Below are positions 25,861 to 35,655 of a stretch of DNA of 64,000 nt, in pieces (the stretch's first letter is position 1; the number at the start of each line of letters is the position of its first letter). A program made the translations under genes and the position numbers. Source of the DNA: Bdellovibrio sp. GT3 (GTDB taxonomy: Bacteria > Bdellovibrionota > Bdellovibrionia > Bdellovibrionales > Bdellovibrionaceae); contig NZ_JBBNAD010000005.1 of assembly GCF_037996765.1 (NCBI RefSeq), positions 1,086,001 to 1,150,000 on the forward strand, given 5' to 3'. Below the pieces are notes generated by a model. That model had not been told where the DNA came from and ran no database searches. It saw only the letters and a list, made by a program, of their open reading frames with translations.

Positions 25861-26595
25861 ATGCGTCTTGCTCTTTTTATCCTGCTTGGACTGTTAGCCA
25901 TTGATTCTTTGGGGGCGGCGGCTGCCGAATCTCATCGTCCCATCGCGCTTCGGTATCGTCAGCGTTCGCCTTATATAGAAAAAAAATGGGGTAAGCTTTC
26001 TGGAACCTGTGGAGATGTTGCCGTGGCGGCATTTAAAAAAGCGAAAATTGAAGTAACAGAAGTTGAGACACCATTTTTCAGACAGATCGCGCAGTTTGAA
26101 AGTGGCGAGCAAATTTGCTCGATTGCCTGGTTAAAAACCGTGAAGCGTGAACAAACTTTAAAGTTTTCAGAGCCCATTTGTGAAGATGGACCCTGGATTG
26201 TCGTGGGACACAAAGGCAGCGTTAAACCCACAACTCCTTCCGCGGAAGATCTGTTGAAAGATTCCAGTCTCAAGGTGCTGCGGCGTTCGCAGTTTTCGTT
26301 TGGCGAGGTGCTCGATAGTTTGATCGAGAAATACAAAACACCTTTGATTAGCGTTGAGAATTCGGACCTAAAACAGATTTTCGATATTATCCTTGCCGGG
26401 AGAGCGGATTATACTTTTTTGCCGGCGCGTGAGTTTGAACACCTGGTTGAAAAGCTTCAACTTCCAGAAAAGGAATTTGTGGTGCTAAGGCCCGATGACC
26501 TCAAAGGACCACATTATCGATATTTGATGTGCACAATGAGCGTGCCAGATGCAGTGATTAAGAAATTCAATAAAGCCATATCTAGTGCAAACTGA
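25861..26595 (+). CDS. Periplasmic solute-binding protein-like (SBP_bac_3)
   Basis: 244 residues with a signal peptide (FILLGLLAIDSLGAAAA). The mature protein has the two-lobe pattern of family-3 binding proteins: RQRSPYIEKKWGKLSGTCGDV, a middle FSEPI segment and a late ILAGRADYTFLPA, as in amino-acid binding or polar-amino-acid chemosensory proteins. No ABC permease or ATPase genes are nearby, so it may be a stand-alone sensor or carrier. The ligand is unknown. Confidence 0.75.
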   Translation: MRLALFILLGLLAIDSLGAAAAESHRPIALRYRQRSPYIEKKWGKLSGTCGDVAVAAFKKAKIEVTEVETPFFRQIAQFESGEQICSIAWLKTVKREQTLKFSEPICEDGPWIVVGHKGSVKPTTPSAEDLLKDSSLKVLRRSQFSFGEVLDSLIEKYKTPLISVENSDLKQIFDIILAGRADYTFLPAREFEHLVEKLQLPEKEFVVLRPDDLKGPHYRYLMCTMSVPDAVIKKFNKAISSAN

Positions 26596-26717
26596 AAGTT
26601 AACAAAATCTCAATAGCTTCCTGACAGGACTCTGACTTGGAATGCTTGTCTTCCTTGCAAAGCCTTGGTCCAATTTAATTCAAGCACATTGAAATGAATT
26701 GTACTGGAGGATCTGGG

Positions 26718-28064
26718 ATGGAGTTTCTTCGTCGTGACTTTTTGAAGTTAGGACTGACTCAAGCTATTGCCGCGACTGTCAGTGTACCTGCTTTGGCCAA
26801 TGGGGGACATGAATCCTTCACGTCTGATGGATTGCCTTTTCAGAATGTGATGCGCGGAACGCCTTCAATTCTTCAAGGTGTAACGGATGCCACACGAACT
26901 CAATTCTCCATTCAGCATCATAAAGGTTTGAACTTTAATGCCGTGGCTCGCGATCAGACCGGAAACATCTGGCAACCCGATAAGATCGAACAGATCACCC
27001 AAACGTTTAGCAATTATGCGATTACGAAAGTCTTTTTCTCGAATCTTCGTCTGGGAGAGATTTTCTTTTTGGATTTGCTGGATGCAAAAGATGCGGTCAT
27101 CGAGCGTCGCGAATTCAAAATGTTGGATTTAAGCAAACCGACTTTGCGCTATGCGATTGCCTCATGCATGGATGAAAGCCGCCATGAACCTAAAATCTGG
27201 CACAATATGTTTGAGCAGAATCCGGATATTATATTCTTTGTCGGAGATACGGTTTATTGCGACAAAGGAAGCAGTGAGTTCAAGGACGGCGACCCGCGCC
27301 GGTTGTGGGTTCGTCACAGCGAGGCCCGTCGCATACTGGAAGTATATTACTCAAAACGTCTGATTCCGATTTTGGCAACATGGGATGATCACGACTTCTC
27401 TGGGGATGATGCGAACTCTAACTCGGCAGAGTATATTCAAGCTTCACGGGCCAACTTCCTTTCCTTTTTTGCACAGGGCGAGGGACACGTTGAAGGTTAT
27501 GCTCAAGGTCCGGGTGTTTCTTCGGTTCTGCGCGCAGGCCAGCATCAATTTATTCTGATGGATGATCGTAGCTGGAGAATGAAAAAAGAATCTCCGGATC
27601 GTTACGCGCACTGGGGACGTGAGCAAGAGGAATGGGCTTTGGAGATGATTTCATCATTTGATGGCATCACTTGGATTATGAATGGCAGCCAGATCTTTCC
27701 ACAGATGATTTATAAGGAATCCATGTCCAAGCATAAGGGCCAGTTTGACGGCTTTATGAAAGCTTTGCGTGCGACCGGCAAGAAAGTCGTCTTCGCTTCG
27801 GGAGACGTTCATTTCAGCGAGGTTTCACGAATTGAATCAGCGATGTTGGGATACCAAACTTATGAAGTTACTTCGAGTGGTCTGCACTCCAAGTGCTTTC
27901 CGGGTATAGATATTATCTCTAAACATGAGCGTCGTATGATGATCACTACCAAGCAAAACTATGTGTTGATTGATTCGATTTATCAGTCAGATCGTTTTGC
28001 GGCGAATGTTTATTGTTGTTCTGCGCAAAGCAAAGTCAATTTTACCGCGCAGATCACCGTTTAG
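26718..28064 (+). CDS. PhoD-like alkaline phosphatase/phosphodiesterase, Tat-exported
   Basis: 448 residues. The N-terminus MEFLRRDFLKLGL is a twin-arginine signal, cut near VPALA. The catalytic PhoD/metallophosphatase domain shows FVGDTVYCD, TWDDHDFSGDD and ASGDVHFSE, the residues that hold the calcium/iron centre. It should release phosphate from phosphodiesters or monoesters outside the cytoplasm. I chose the ATG at 26718, eight bases after GGAGGA; the in-frame ATG at 26694 would add eight improbable residues before the Tat signal. It is convergent with the giant lipoprotein at 28069, with a four-base gap. Confidence 0.88.
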   Translation: MEFLRRDFLKLGLTQAIAATVSVPALANGGHESFTSDGLPFQNVMRGTPSILQGVTDATRTQFSIQHHKGLNFNAVARDQTGNIWQPDKIEQITQTFSNYAITKVFFSNLRLGEIFFLDLLDAKDAVIERREFKMLDLSKPTLRYAIASCMDESRHEPKIWHNMFEQNPDIIFFVGDTVYCDKGSSEFKDGDPRRLWVRHSEARRILEVYYSKRLIPILATWDDHDFSGDDANSNSAEYIQASRANFLSFFAQGEGHVEGYAQGPGVSSVLRAGQHQFILMDDRSWRMKKESPDRYAHWGREQEEWALEMISSFDGITWIMNGSQIFPQMIYKESMSKHKGQFDGFMKALRATGKKVVFASGDVHFSEVSRIESAMLGYQTYEVTSSGLHSKCFPGIDIISKHERRMMITTKQNYVLIDSIYQSDRFAANVYCCSAQSKVNFTAQITV

Positions 28065-28068
28065 GTTT

Positions 28069-31000
28069 TTACGGTTGAATCCACTTGGTCACGTCGATCG
28101 GCGTGTACCAAGAATGGAAGATACTATGATCCGGGAAGTTTGTCGAAGTACCCCAGCATTTCAAAGTTCCATCCGGAGCCACTGCACAGCTGGCATTGCG
28201 GCCGACGCCGACCACCGAGTAGTTTTCGCCACCCAAAACCGCAGTCGGATTGTAGGAATTGCTTCCGGTACCGTTACCACCTGTGCCTTGGGTGCCGTTA
28301 TCACTCGTTCCCCAACACCACCACGCATTATTAGAAACACGTTTTGCGCACATGTTCACACCATTGCCCGCAAGGTCGCTGTAAGCTGCACTAGCGGTGA
28401 TTTCAGTTGGAGTGGTTCTGTTTGAGCCCGTACCGTTTGTCGCGTGAAAATGGGAGCCCCAGCAATAAACCTTTTGATCGGTTGCAAGTCCGCAGGACGC
28501 CGCGGATCCGAATGCTGAGGAAGTAGCGGCATGGGTGAACTTCAAACCGCCGGAAACCAGAGTTGGTGAAGTTCGTTGAGTGCTGGTGCCATCGCCGATT
28601 TCATTATAGGAGTTGTAACCCCAGCAGTACATGTCGTTGCTTTGGGTGATGGCACAAGTGTGAGAAGAACCGGCTTTGACGGAAATATACTTTGTACCAG
28701 ATGTGATTATGGTCGGAATAGCTACTGCTGACGTTACAAATCCATGTCCTACCTGGCCGAAGCCGCTGTCACCCCAACATTTCAAATCATTGGCTACAGT
28801 AATTGCGCATGTGTGGTTGTTGCCGGCGGTCACGTCAGTATAGCGATTGCTTCCGTCGATGATAAATGGAGTGATTTTGTCCCAGGAAGCTCCTGAAGTC
28901 CCAGTTCCCAGCTGGCCATTGTGGTTCCTACCCCAACATTTAAGAGTCCCATCAGTTGTAATGCCGCAGGCGTGATTTTTTCCTACGGCCACTTTGGAGT
29001 AGGTTTGACCACGATCCAACATCACAGGACTTGGGCGATAAAGTTTAGTGTCATCGCCGATCGACCAATAAACACCGGAATCATCCACGTTTTTTCCCCA
29101 GCATTTCAGCTGGTCAGAAGTGGTAATTCCGCATCCGAAGCCACCCATAGATACGAATTTGTACTTTTGCCCCTTATCGGCTTCGCTAGGAGCCCAACGT
29201 GAAATTCCTGTGTCATCGCCGATACCAAGGAAGTCAATTTCACCCCAGCACTTCACGCGACCAGCTGTCGTGACTCCGCATGTGCTTTCACCGCTGGACA
29301 CTTGGGAATATGTCGCCGAATCAGAGATAGGTGTTGGTACCAGTGCAGTTGTCGTCAGCAGGCTGTCTCCAATTCCCAACAACCAGCCGAATGAAATATT
29401 GGATGAGTTGTTTGAGTTCGAACCCCAGCAGTTGATGCTGCCATTGTCTACGATCGCGCAGGCCGTGCTGGCGCCAACAATAATATCAGTGTATGTGGCA
29501 CTGCCATTCACCGGTGTTGGAGACGTTCTGGTGGTCGTGGAGTTGTCACCCAAATAGCCATAGTTATTGGCACCCCAGCAAGAGACCGCTCCCGTTGTAC
29601 TGAGTGCGCAGGCATGTGATTGTCCTGAGAAATTCCAATTGATAGAAAATTTTGAAACGTTTGTTGCGGAAGAAGAAGCGGCAGGAGGGTCCACCGCTGT
29701 TGTCGTTCCGTTACCCAGTTGGCCAGAGGAATTTCCGCCGAAGCAATAAAGTTCGTTGATGTTGTTCAGCGCGCAGACAGAATTATATCCAACATCCACG
29801 GAAACAAATGGATTTGCTCCACCCGGATTAATTAAGGTTGGCGTGGTCCAACTGCCACCTGCAGTGGTAATGTTCTGACCCCAGCAATAGACTTGTCCTG
29901 ATTTAACGGCACAAGTTGTGTTAACGCCGATTCCCAGAGCAGAAAAACCCGTACCAATAGTGACAGGAGACGCCGCTACTCCAGATGGATTGTTGTCGCC
30001 GACTCTGTAGCTGGATCGGTTCCCCCAGCATTGAAGGTCTCCGCCTGTCGTAATTCCGCAAACATGCCACTCACTAGGTGCAATGTGGGAGTATGAGGTC
30101 CCGGCATTGACAACTGCCGGCGCGGTTGTCCCGGCTTCAGAGCTTCCCGTTCCGAGCATGCCGGCGTAATTATTACCCCAGCATTTTAAAACTCCACCGG
30201 TGTAGATCGCACAACGAACTTTCTTTTTACCGGCCATTTTCAAAATGCTGGATGGGGAGGCGTTATCGACGTCATTAATCACGACACGACTTTGATAGTT
30301 TTTTGTGAATCTCGCAACCGGGGTGTCTGCGAAGCTGAAATTAATCTGGAAGTACTTACTATTCGTACTGGCGTTCGGGGATACGGTAAACGGAACAGCC
30401 ACCGTTGTTGTGTTCGCAGCCAGGGTTATGGTGCCGGAATCGGCTAATGTGTGGTCGACCCCGGAAGTCGCGTCGCCACTCACAGAATAAGTCAGGTGAA
30501 TATCATATGGTTTTGAAACCGAAGAAGTGATGGTGAATTGTTTTGCTGCGCCATCGTCTTCGTCGATAATTCGTTCAGTTTCTGTCACGGTTAGATTCGT
30601 AATTGTTGTATCGTAATAGAATACAGAACTTGATGGAGTATCAGTATTTGCCCAACCGGCAGTATCAGTGACTGCTGAAGTTTTAAGTGTGATTGATTTG
30701 GCGCCCTGTCCAGAAGGTGAGAATGACAAATAGTAGATACTTCCCACGCCAATAACAGTTCCTACGGAACCACCGACGACATCAAAGTCAGCATTGGTTA
30801 GTCCGGTCACGTTTTCACTAAAGCGAATCGTCAGTGGAATCGGTGATTCAAAGGCCGCGACACCAACGTCACTCGTGATCGTTGAAGTAGGGCGGGTGAT
30901 ATCATAAATGCTCGAATGCGTATTGGATACGGTGGAAGTATTTCCAAAACTGTCACTGGCTGCTCCGTTAGCAACTGTCACACTGAAGGTCCCTTCGGCA

Positions 31001-32757
31001 GAAGGAGTGACTGAGATCGTGTAGGTCGTACCGCTGCCGCTGACAGATGCTGTTGCATTGACCAGGGTAAGATCCGCATCTGTGAATCCTGTGACAGATT
31101 CACTAAATGTCGCAGTTACAGAAAGAGGTGATGTCGTTGAATAAGCACTCAGTCCAGTCAATGTTACTGAAGGACGTGTGCCGTCGTAGCTGACGTTTAA
31201 GGAGCCTGCTGTATTGTTTTTCCCAGCGCCATCCTGGAAGCTGCTTGCTGCAACAGAAATAGTGACAGTGCCATCGGCGGTTGGTGTGACATCCGCAGTC
31301 CAGTGAGTGCCGTCCACCGAAACGAAGTTACTTAAAGTACCATTCGTGACAGAGACGTCAGCAGAAGTGAAGCCAGTCACGGCCTCGTTGGTTTCAAAAG
31401 TCACTGCAATCGGTGAAGTGTTCGTGGATGGAGCTTGTGTTGAAGCGATGGTGATCGAAGGAGCTGCGGTATCGTAATACCAAGTCAAAGTATTAGATGC
31501 TGTGTTGTTGTTGGAAGCTGCGTCTGCAACGACTCCCGCGGGTAATTGAAGTGAAACGCTTCCTTCAGCATTAGCGGTCGCCGTCAATGTATAGGATGAC
31601 CCACTGCCGGTCAGTGAGCTTAACGTTAAGTTAGTAGTTGTAAAGTCCGCCAGAGCGAGACCCGTGACATTTTCGCTGGCTGTAACAGTAATCGTGATGC
31701 CAGCAACAGTCGTCGGACTGGATTCTGTTTTTGACAATGTCACAGTCGGTGCCGTGGCGTCGTAGTGAACAGTCAGTAAGTTGGAAGTCGAAGATTGATT
31801 CGAGCTTGCATCAACGGCTGCGTTGTTGTTCACACGAGCACTGAAATCACCAGGTGTAGTTGCAGTTAGTGTGAAGCTGTATGTGTCACCACTTCCGGTG
31901 AAACCAGTGACAGTTGCATTTGTTAGGGTCAGATCAGAGGCATCAAAACCCGTGACCGGAGCAGAAAAGCTCACATCAACTGTTATCGCCGCAGTATTTG
32001 TGTGAGTTCCGGCGGTCGTGCTTAAAGTTGGAAGAGGACGATTTGAATTGAAATCAATAGACAGACTGTTTGAAACGATATTGTTATTTCCTGCCAAATC
32101 CGTGGTTTGATTGGCGCGATATTGGATGCCGACTGTGGTTAGGTTTGATGACGGCGTGATTTCGGCTGAATAAGTTTGTCCACTGCCTGTGATATTGCCG
32201 ACAGTTCCATTTGTCACTTGGAAGTCAGCGGCAGTTGGTGCGATGACGTCTTCATCGAATACCAATTCAATTTCCAAGGGGCTGACGTTGGTTGGATTTG
32301 CCCCCAAGTAGCTAATCGTTGCCTGAGGTGCCGTGGTATCACTAATCAAAGTCAGAGTATTGGAGGCTTCGTTTCCAAGTGAAGAAGTTTGCCCAGTGGT
32401 GAAGCTTGCAGGCAAAGCTACGCTCACCGCACCTTCTGATGACGGAGTGATTTCAATATTCCAATGAGTCGCGTCCACAGGTGTGTACGCTGTGATCGTG
32501 CCATTAATCACCTGAATGTCTGCGGCAGTCAACAGAGCCAGTGGCTCTGTTGAGGTAAGTTGTACATTCCAGGTTGTGGCGTTGCTGTGACCCGAGACCA
32601 ACGAACTGAAAGTGAGTGTTGGTGCAGCCTTTGAACCGAATCCATCAAAGATTTTTGCAGTCATGGAACAAGCCGAAATAATCACGCTTCCTGCAATGAT
32701 TGCAAGTACATGTGCGAGCTTTCCAAAACATTCCGAAACGATTATTCGCTGACTCAT
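28069..32757 (-). CDS. Giant lipoprotein: seven Ig-like repeats, Calx-beta, 14 RCC1 repeats
   Basis: 1562 residues. The signal ends in lipobox ISAC (Cys30). Residues of about 45-720 hold seven Ig-like repeats of the Big_12 style (each with F-E/S-E-x-V-T-G-F/L and AD-x-x-x-x-N-G-T). A Calx-beta-like domain follows (about 725-835, TVTETERIIDEDDG). The rest holds 14 RCC1-like repeats, each with a C-A/G-I/L segment and a CWG (once CFG) motif; 14 is enough for two seven-bladed propellers. All this points to a surface protein that binds or adheres. The ligand, perhaps prey cells, is a guess. Confidence 0.88.
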   Translation of the reverse strand: MSQRIIVSECFGKLAHVLAIIAGSVIISACSMTAKIFDGFGSKAAPTLTFSSLVSGHSNATTWNVQLTSTEPLALLTAADIQVINGTITAYTPVDATHWNIEITPSSEGAVSVALPASFTTGQTSSLGNEASNTLTLISDTTAPQATISYLGANPTNVSPLEIELVFDEDVIAPTAADFQVTNGTVGNITGSGQTYSAEITPSSNLTTVGIQYRANQTTDLAGNNNIVSNSLSIDFNSNRPLPTLSTTAGTHTNTAAITVDVSFSAPVTGFDASDLTLTNATVTGFTGSGDTYSFTLTATTPGDFSARVNNNAAVDASSNQSSTSNLLTVHYDATAPTVTLSKTESSPTTVAGITITVTASENVTGLALADFTTTNLTLSSLTGSGSSYTLTATANAEGSVSLQLPAGVVADAASNNNTASNTLTWYYDTAAPSITIASTQAPSTNTSPIAVTFETNEAVTGFTSADVSVTNGTLSNFVSVDGTHWTADVTPTADGTVTISVAASSFQDGAGKNNTAGSLNVSYDGTRPSVTLTGLSAYSTTSPLSVTATFSESVTGFTDADLTLVNATASVSGSGTTYTISVTPSAEGTFSVTVANGAASDSFGNTSTVSNTHSSIYDITRPTSTITSDVGVAAFESPIPLTIRFSENVTGLTNADFDVVGGSVGTVIGVGSIYYLSFSPSGQGAKSITLKTSAVTDTAGWANTDTPSSSVFYYDTTITNLTVTETERIIDEDDGAAKQFTITSSVSKPYDIHLTYSVSGDATSGVDHTLADSGTITLAANTTTVAVPFTVSPNASTNSKYFQINFSFADTPVARFTKNYQSRVVINDVDNASPSSILKMAGKKKVRCAIYTGGVLKCWGNNYAGMLGTGSSEAGTTAPAVVNAGTSYSHIAPSEWHVCGITTGGDLQCWGNRSSYRVGDNNPSGVAASPVTIGTGFSALGIGVNTTCAVKSGQVYCWGQNITTAGGSWTTPTLINPGGANPFVSVDVGYNSVCALNNINELYCFGGNSSGQLGNGTTTAVDPPAASSSATNVSKFSINWNFSGQSHACALSTTGAVSCWGANNYGYLGDNSTTTRTSPTPVNGSATYTDIIVGASTACAIVDNGSINCWGSNSNNSSNISFGWLLGIGDSLLTTTALVPTPISDSATYSQVSSGESTCGVTTAGRVKCWGEIDFLGIGDDTGISRWAPSEADKGQKYKFVSMGGFGCGITTSDQLKCWGKNVDDSGVYWSIGDDTKLYRPSPVMLDRGQTYSKVAVGKNHACGITTDGTLKCWGRNHNGQLGTGTSGASWDKITPFIIDGSNRYTDVTAGNNHTCAITVANDLKCWGDSGFGQVGHGFVTSAVAIPTIITSGTKYISVKAGSSHTCAITQSNDMYCWGYNSYNEIGDGTSTQRTSPTLVSGGLKFTHAATSSAFGSAASCGLATDQKVYCWGSHFHATNGTGSNRTTPTEITASAAYSDLAGNGVNMCAKRVSNNAWWCWGTSDNGTQGTGGNGTGSNSYNPTAVLGGENYSVVGVGRNASCAVAPDGTLKCWGTSTNFPDHSIFHSWYTPIDVTKWIQP

Positions 32758-32823
32758 TATGAGTACTTGTCGGAGAATTCTGGGTGTTCCTTAAGGTTTT
32801 TGTGAGTAAATGACTTCAAAGAA

Positions 32824-34629
32824 CTACTTTGAAGCCCTATCCATTCTTTGCAAGAATTTGTCGGCTTTCTCAAATTGAGTCAGCGTCAAGGCGTCAATCC
32901 AAATGCCTTTGGGGTTATAGAAAATCACTGTAGGAAGGCCTTGGATGTTGTACTTCTTTTTCAATTCTTTTAATTGTGCAGTTTCTTTGGTGGCATCAAA
33001 TTTCAATAACACGAAATTTCCGCCCATGGCGCGCACGCGTGGATCAGTGAATGTGTTCTCGGCTAGTTCGTGACAAGCAGCGCACCATTCGGCCCAAAAG
33101 TCTATGATGACCGGGCGGCCATCTTTAATAGCCTGGGCTAAAGCTTCGTCGGAATAGTGCTGCCAGTTCATCATCTGTATCTGATTGATGGTATTGTCGG
33201 CCATCATGCGTCCTTTAATATAAGGACGTAAATCGAAAACAGAAAGCACGATGTAGCCAATACCCACAATCAGCACTGCCTGCATGATTCCTTTTTGCAT
33301 GTGTTTGAAAGGAGTGCCGCCATTTTTGGTCGGAAGAAATGCTCCATAGATGCTGGCCACAATAACCAAGCCCAGGCCTAAGGAAGCATCAAACCAACGA
33401 GCGGGCAGTAGTAGTTCCAGATAGTAATAGAATGCTGACAGCATCAAGGTGCCCAGGATGAATTTAAACCAAACCATCCAAGGACCCGAGCGTGGAAGAG
33501 TTTTAACCAATTGATTGGAAAGACCCAGGACGATAAAGATCAATCCCAATCCCAGGGCATAGACAAATAGAAACAGAAATCCAAACAACATGTTTTTGGT
33601 GGAAGCAACGTAAGTCAGAATTGCCACCAGCACCGGGCCGACGCAAGGGCTGGCCACGATTCCGGCGAACAATCCGGTCAGGTAAATTCCCAGAATACTT
33701 TGCTTGTGTTTTTTTCCGCCCAAGCGATTGCGTAAGAATGCGGGAACTTGCAAATCGTAGAGGCCGTACATGGACAACGCCATCGCCAAAAAGATCACAC
33801 ACACCACAGCAAGTACATATGGATTGCCCAGTGAAGCACCGAACATACTGCCGCTGCTTGCTGCTGCCAGACCTAAAAGAGAATAGGTGGTTGCAATGCC
33901 CAGAACATAAATACACGAAGTAAAGAAATTCTGCAGACGGGAGCGCTCTTCAGAATGGTTTCCCAGGACGGCCAGTGTAATGGGAATCATGGGGAATATG
34001 CAGGGAGTAAAGCTGGTGAAGATTCCCGCAAAGAAAACAAAGATCAAACCTGCGACCATGCTTGATCCCAGGTATTTTACAAAGTTAGCGCTGTCAAAGA
34101 AGCCGCTCGGGTTTTCCTGGGATTCCGTCGCGGAATGAATTTGTGCTTCACCCTCAACCATGGGGGTGATGATCGGAACTTCCAAAGTTTTCGTTGTAGG
34201 GAACAAACAGAACTGATCCGTACACGCTTGATAAGTCAGTTCCAGTTTCATTTTACTGTGTTTTTTTAGAAAGCGGGTCGGGGCTTCGATATTTGCGGTC
34301 AGTGTTCCATCGCCGACCAAGCCGGTTCTTTCACGTTTGGAAAACTTGTCATACCATTTGGTGATTGGATCCAATTTGAACGGCGCAATTTTGAAACCAT
34401 CTGGTTCAAAAATCACCACTTTAAATTGATCCTCATATGCGTGGTAACCTGCCGGAAGTTTAAGTTTGAATGTGAGGGAGCCACCTTGCCCCGGGCTCCA
34501 TTCATAGGGAAGCACTTGAGTCTCGACCAAGAGCGGGTCTGTTTCAGAGGCCGTAGTTTGAGCCCAAGACAAAAGGCCAGCGAAAAGGAAAGTAACTATA
34601 ATGAGGAGTTTCTGAAGTGTTGCTTTCAT
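32824..34629 (-). CDS. dsbD: Thiol:disulphide interchange protein DsbD
   Basis: 601 residues in the order of complete DsbD. The periplasmic N-terminal domain has CTDQFC, and the eight-helix membrane domain has its two redox cysteines in FTPCIFPM and SPCVGPV. The C-terminal thioredoxin-like domain has WAEWCAACHEL. It passes electrons from cytoplasmic thioredoxin across the membrane to keep periplasmic thiols reduced. A signal peptide ends near LSWAQ. It is divergent from motA with about 100 bases between them; gene order gives no further clue. Confidence 0.95.
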   Translation of the reverse strand: MKATLQKLLIIVTFLFAGLLSWAQTTASETDPLLVETQVLPYEWSPGQGGSLTFKLKLPAGYHAYEDQFKVVIFEPDGFKIAPFKLDPITKWYDKFSKRERTGLVGDGTLTANIEAPTRFLKKHSKMKLELTYQACTDQFCLFPTTKTLEVPIITPMVEGEAQIHSATESQENPSGFFDSANFVKYLGSSMVAGLIFVFFAGIFTSFTPCIFPMIPITLAVLGNHSEERSRLQNFFTSCIYVLGIATTYSLLGLAAASSGSMFGASLGNPYVLAVVCVIFLAMALSMYGLYDLQVPAFLRNRLGGKKHKQSILGIYLTGLFAGIVASPCVGPVLVAILTYVASTKNMLFGFLFLFVYALGLGLIFIVLGLSNQLVKTLPRSGPWMVWFKFILGTLMLSAFYYYLELLLPARWFDASLGLGLVIVASIYGAFLPTKNGGTPFKHMQKGIMQAVLIVGIGYIVLSVFDLRPYIKGRMMADNTINQIQMMNWQHYSDEALAQAIKDGRPVIIDFWAEWCAACHELAENTFTDPRVRAMGGNFVLLKFDATKETAQLKELKKKYNIQGLPTVIFYNPKGIWIDALTLTQFEKADKFLQRMDRASK

Positions 34630-34732
34630 ATAATTGTCTTATTCCCTCTCTCGACTATGGGCAAGATTATTTGCCGATGACTCAATTCTAACACGTATCA
34701 GCCCGATAGAGGATACTGAGAGGTCATATTCT

Positions 34733-35599
34733 ATGGGTTTTGTAGGTATATTGATAGTTTTCGCGACAGTATTCGGGGGCTATATTGCCGGTCACGGTAA
34801 GATGGGCGTCATCATCGAAGCTGCCGGTCTCGAGATGGTAATCATCGGGGGAGCTGCCTTCGGTGCATACGTTATTGCCAACCCAATGAAGATCGTAAAG
34901 ATGGGGATTAAATTATCCATCAAAGCGATGACATCGAAGGGTCCGCAAAAGTCAGACTATGTTGAACTTTTGCAAATGCTTTTCCAACTTTTCCAGGTCT
35001 TCAGAAAAGAAGGTCCGCAAGGTATTGAGAAGCACATCGAGGAACCGGATAAATCTGACATCTTTAAAGCTTATCCAAGCTTCATGCACAATCATCATGC
35101 CGTTGATTTTCTTTGCGACACGATGAAAGTGACATTGTCAGCCGAGCTTTCACCTTATGACGTTGATGATCTTTTGGATGCGGATATCAAAGGTATCCAC
35201 GCCGAAGAACATCTTGCTCAACATGCCATCGCCGCAGTGGCCGGGGGTTTCCCGGGTCTGGGGATCGTTGCCGCCGTACTTGGTATCGTTAAAACCATGG
35301 GTGTTTTGACGGCAGGTACAGAGGTGATCGGTGAGTACGTAGCCCATGCCCTCGTGGGTACGATGTTAGGGGTTTTCTGTGCGTACGGTTTGATCGAGCC
35401 GACAGCAACAAAAATTGCTGCCGATATCGAGGCGGAAGGTCGTTACTTGGGTTGTATTAAAGCAGCTCTGGTTGCTTTGCAACGTGGTGCACCTCCAATC
35501 GTGTGTGTGGAGTACGCTCGTCGTTCCATCATGCCGGAAGAAAGACCGACATTTGCTGAGATCGACAAAGCTACTAAAGAGATTAAAAAAGCTGCGTAG
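34733..35599 (+). CDS. motA: Flagellar stator protein MotA
   Basis: 288 residues with the four-helix MotA layout: two N-terminal helices (FVGILIVFATVFGGY, then EMVIIGGAAFGAYVIANP), a large cytoplasmic domain and the GGFPGLGIVAAVLGIVKTMG and GTMLGVFCAYGLI helices that hold the conserved prolines and line the ion channel. With MotB it turns proton or sodium flow into flagellar torque. GAGAGG lies nine bases before the ATG at 34733; the longer in-frame start (34634) is not supported. Bdellovibrio is known to carry several motAB pairs. Confidence 0.95.
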   Translation: MGFVGILIVFATVFGGYIAGHGKMGVIIEAAGLEMVIIGGAAFGAYVIANPMKIVKMGIKLSIKAMTSKGPQKSDYVELLQMLFQLFQVFRKEGPQGIEKHIEEPDKSDIFKAYPSFMHNHHAVDFLCDTMKVTLSAELSPYDVDDLLDADIKGIHAEEHLAQHAIAAVAGGFPGLGIVAAVLGIVKTMGVLTAGTEVIGEYVAHALVGTMLGVFCAYGLIEPTATKIAADIEAEGRYLGCIKAALVALQRGAPPIVCVEYARRSIMPEERPTFAEIDKATKEIKKAA

Positions 35600-35655
35600 T
35601 GATTGTTTAAAAGGAGTCAATGAACTGGCTCCTTGTGACTTAAGGAAGAAGAAAC

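Noticed and set aside
32752-32764. ACTCA-N3-TGAGT palindrome, similar to the shared motif
   Set aside because: It differs in the outer base of each arm and lies over the start codon of the giant lipoprotein rather than 70-97 bases upstream.
34673-34680. GCCGATGA before motA, like a flagellar sigma-28 -10 box (GCCGATAA)
   Set aside because: No TAAA-type -35 is present 11 bases upstream; too weak alone.
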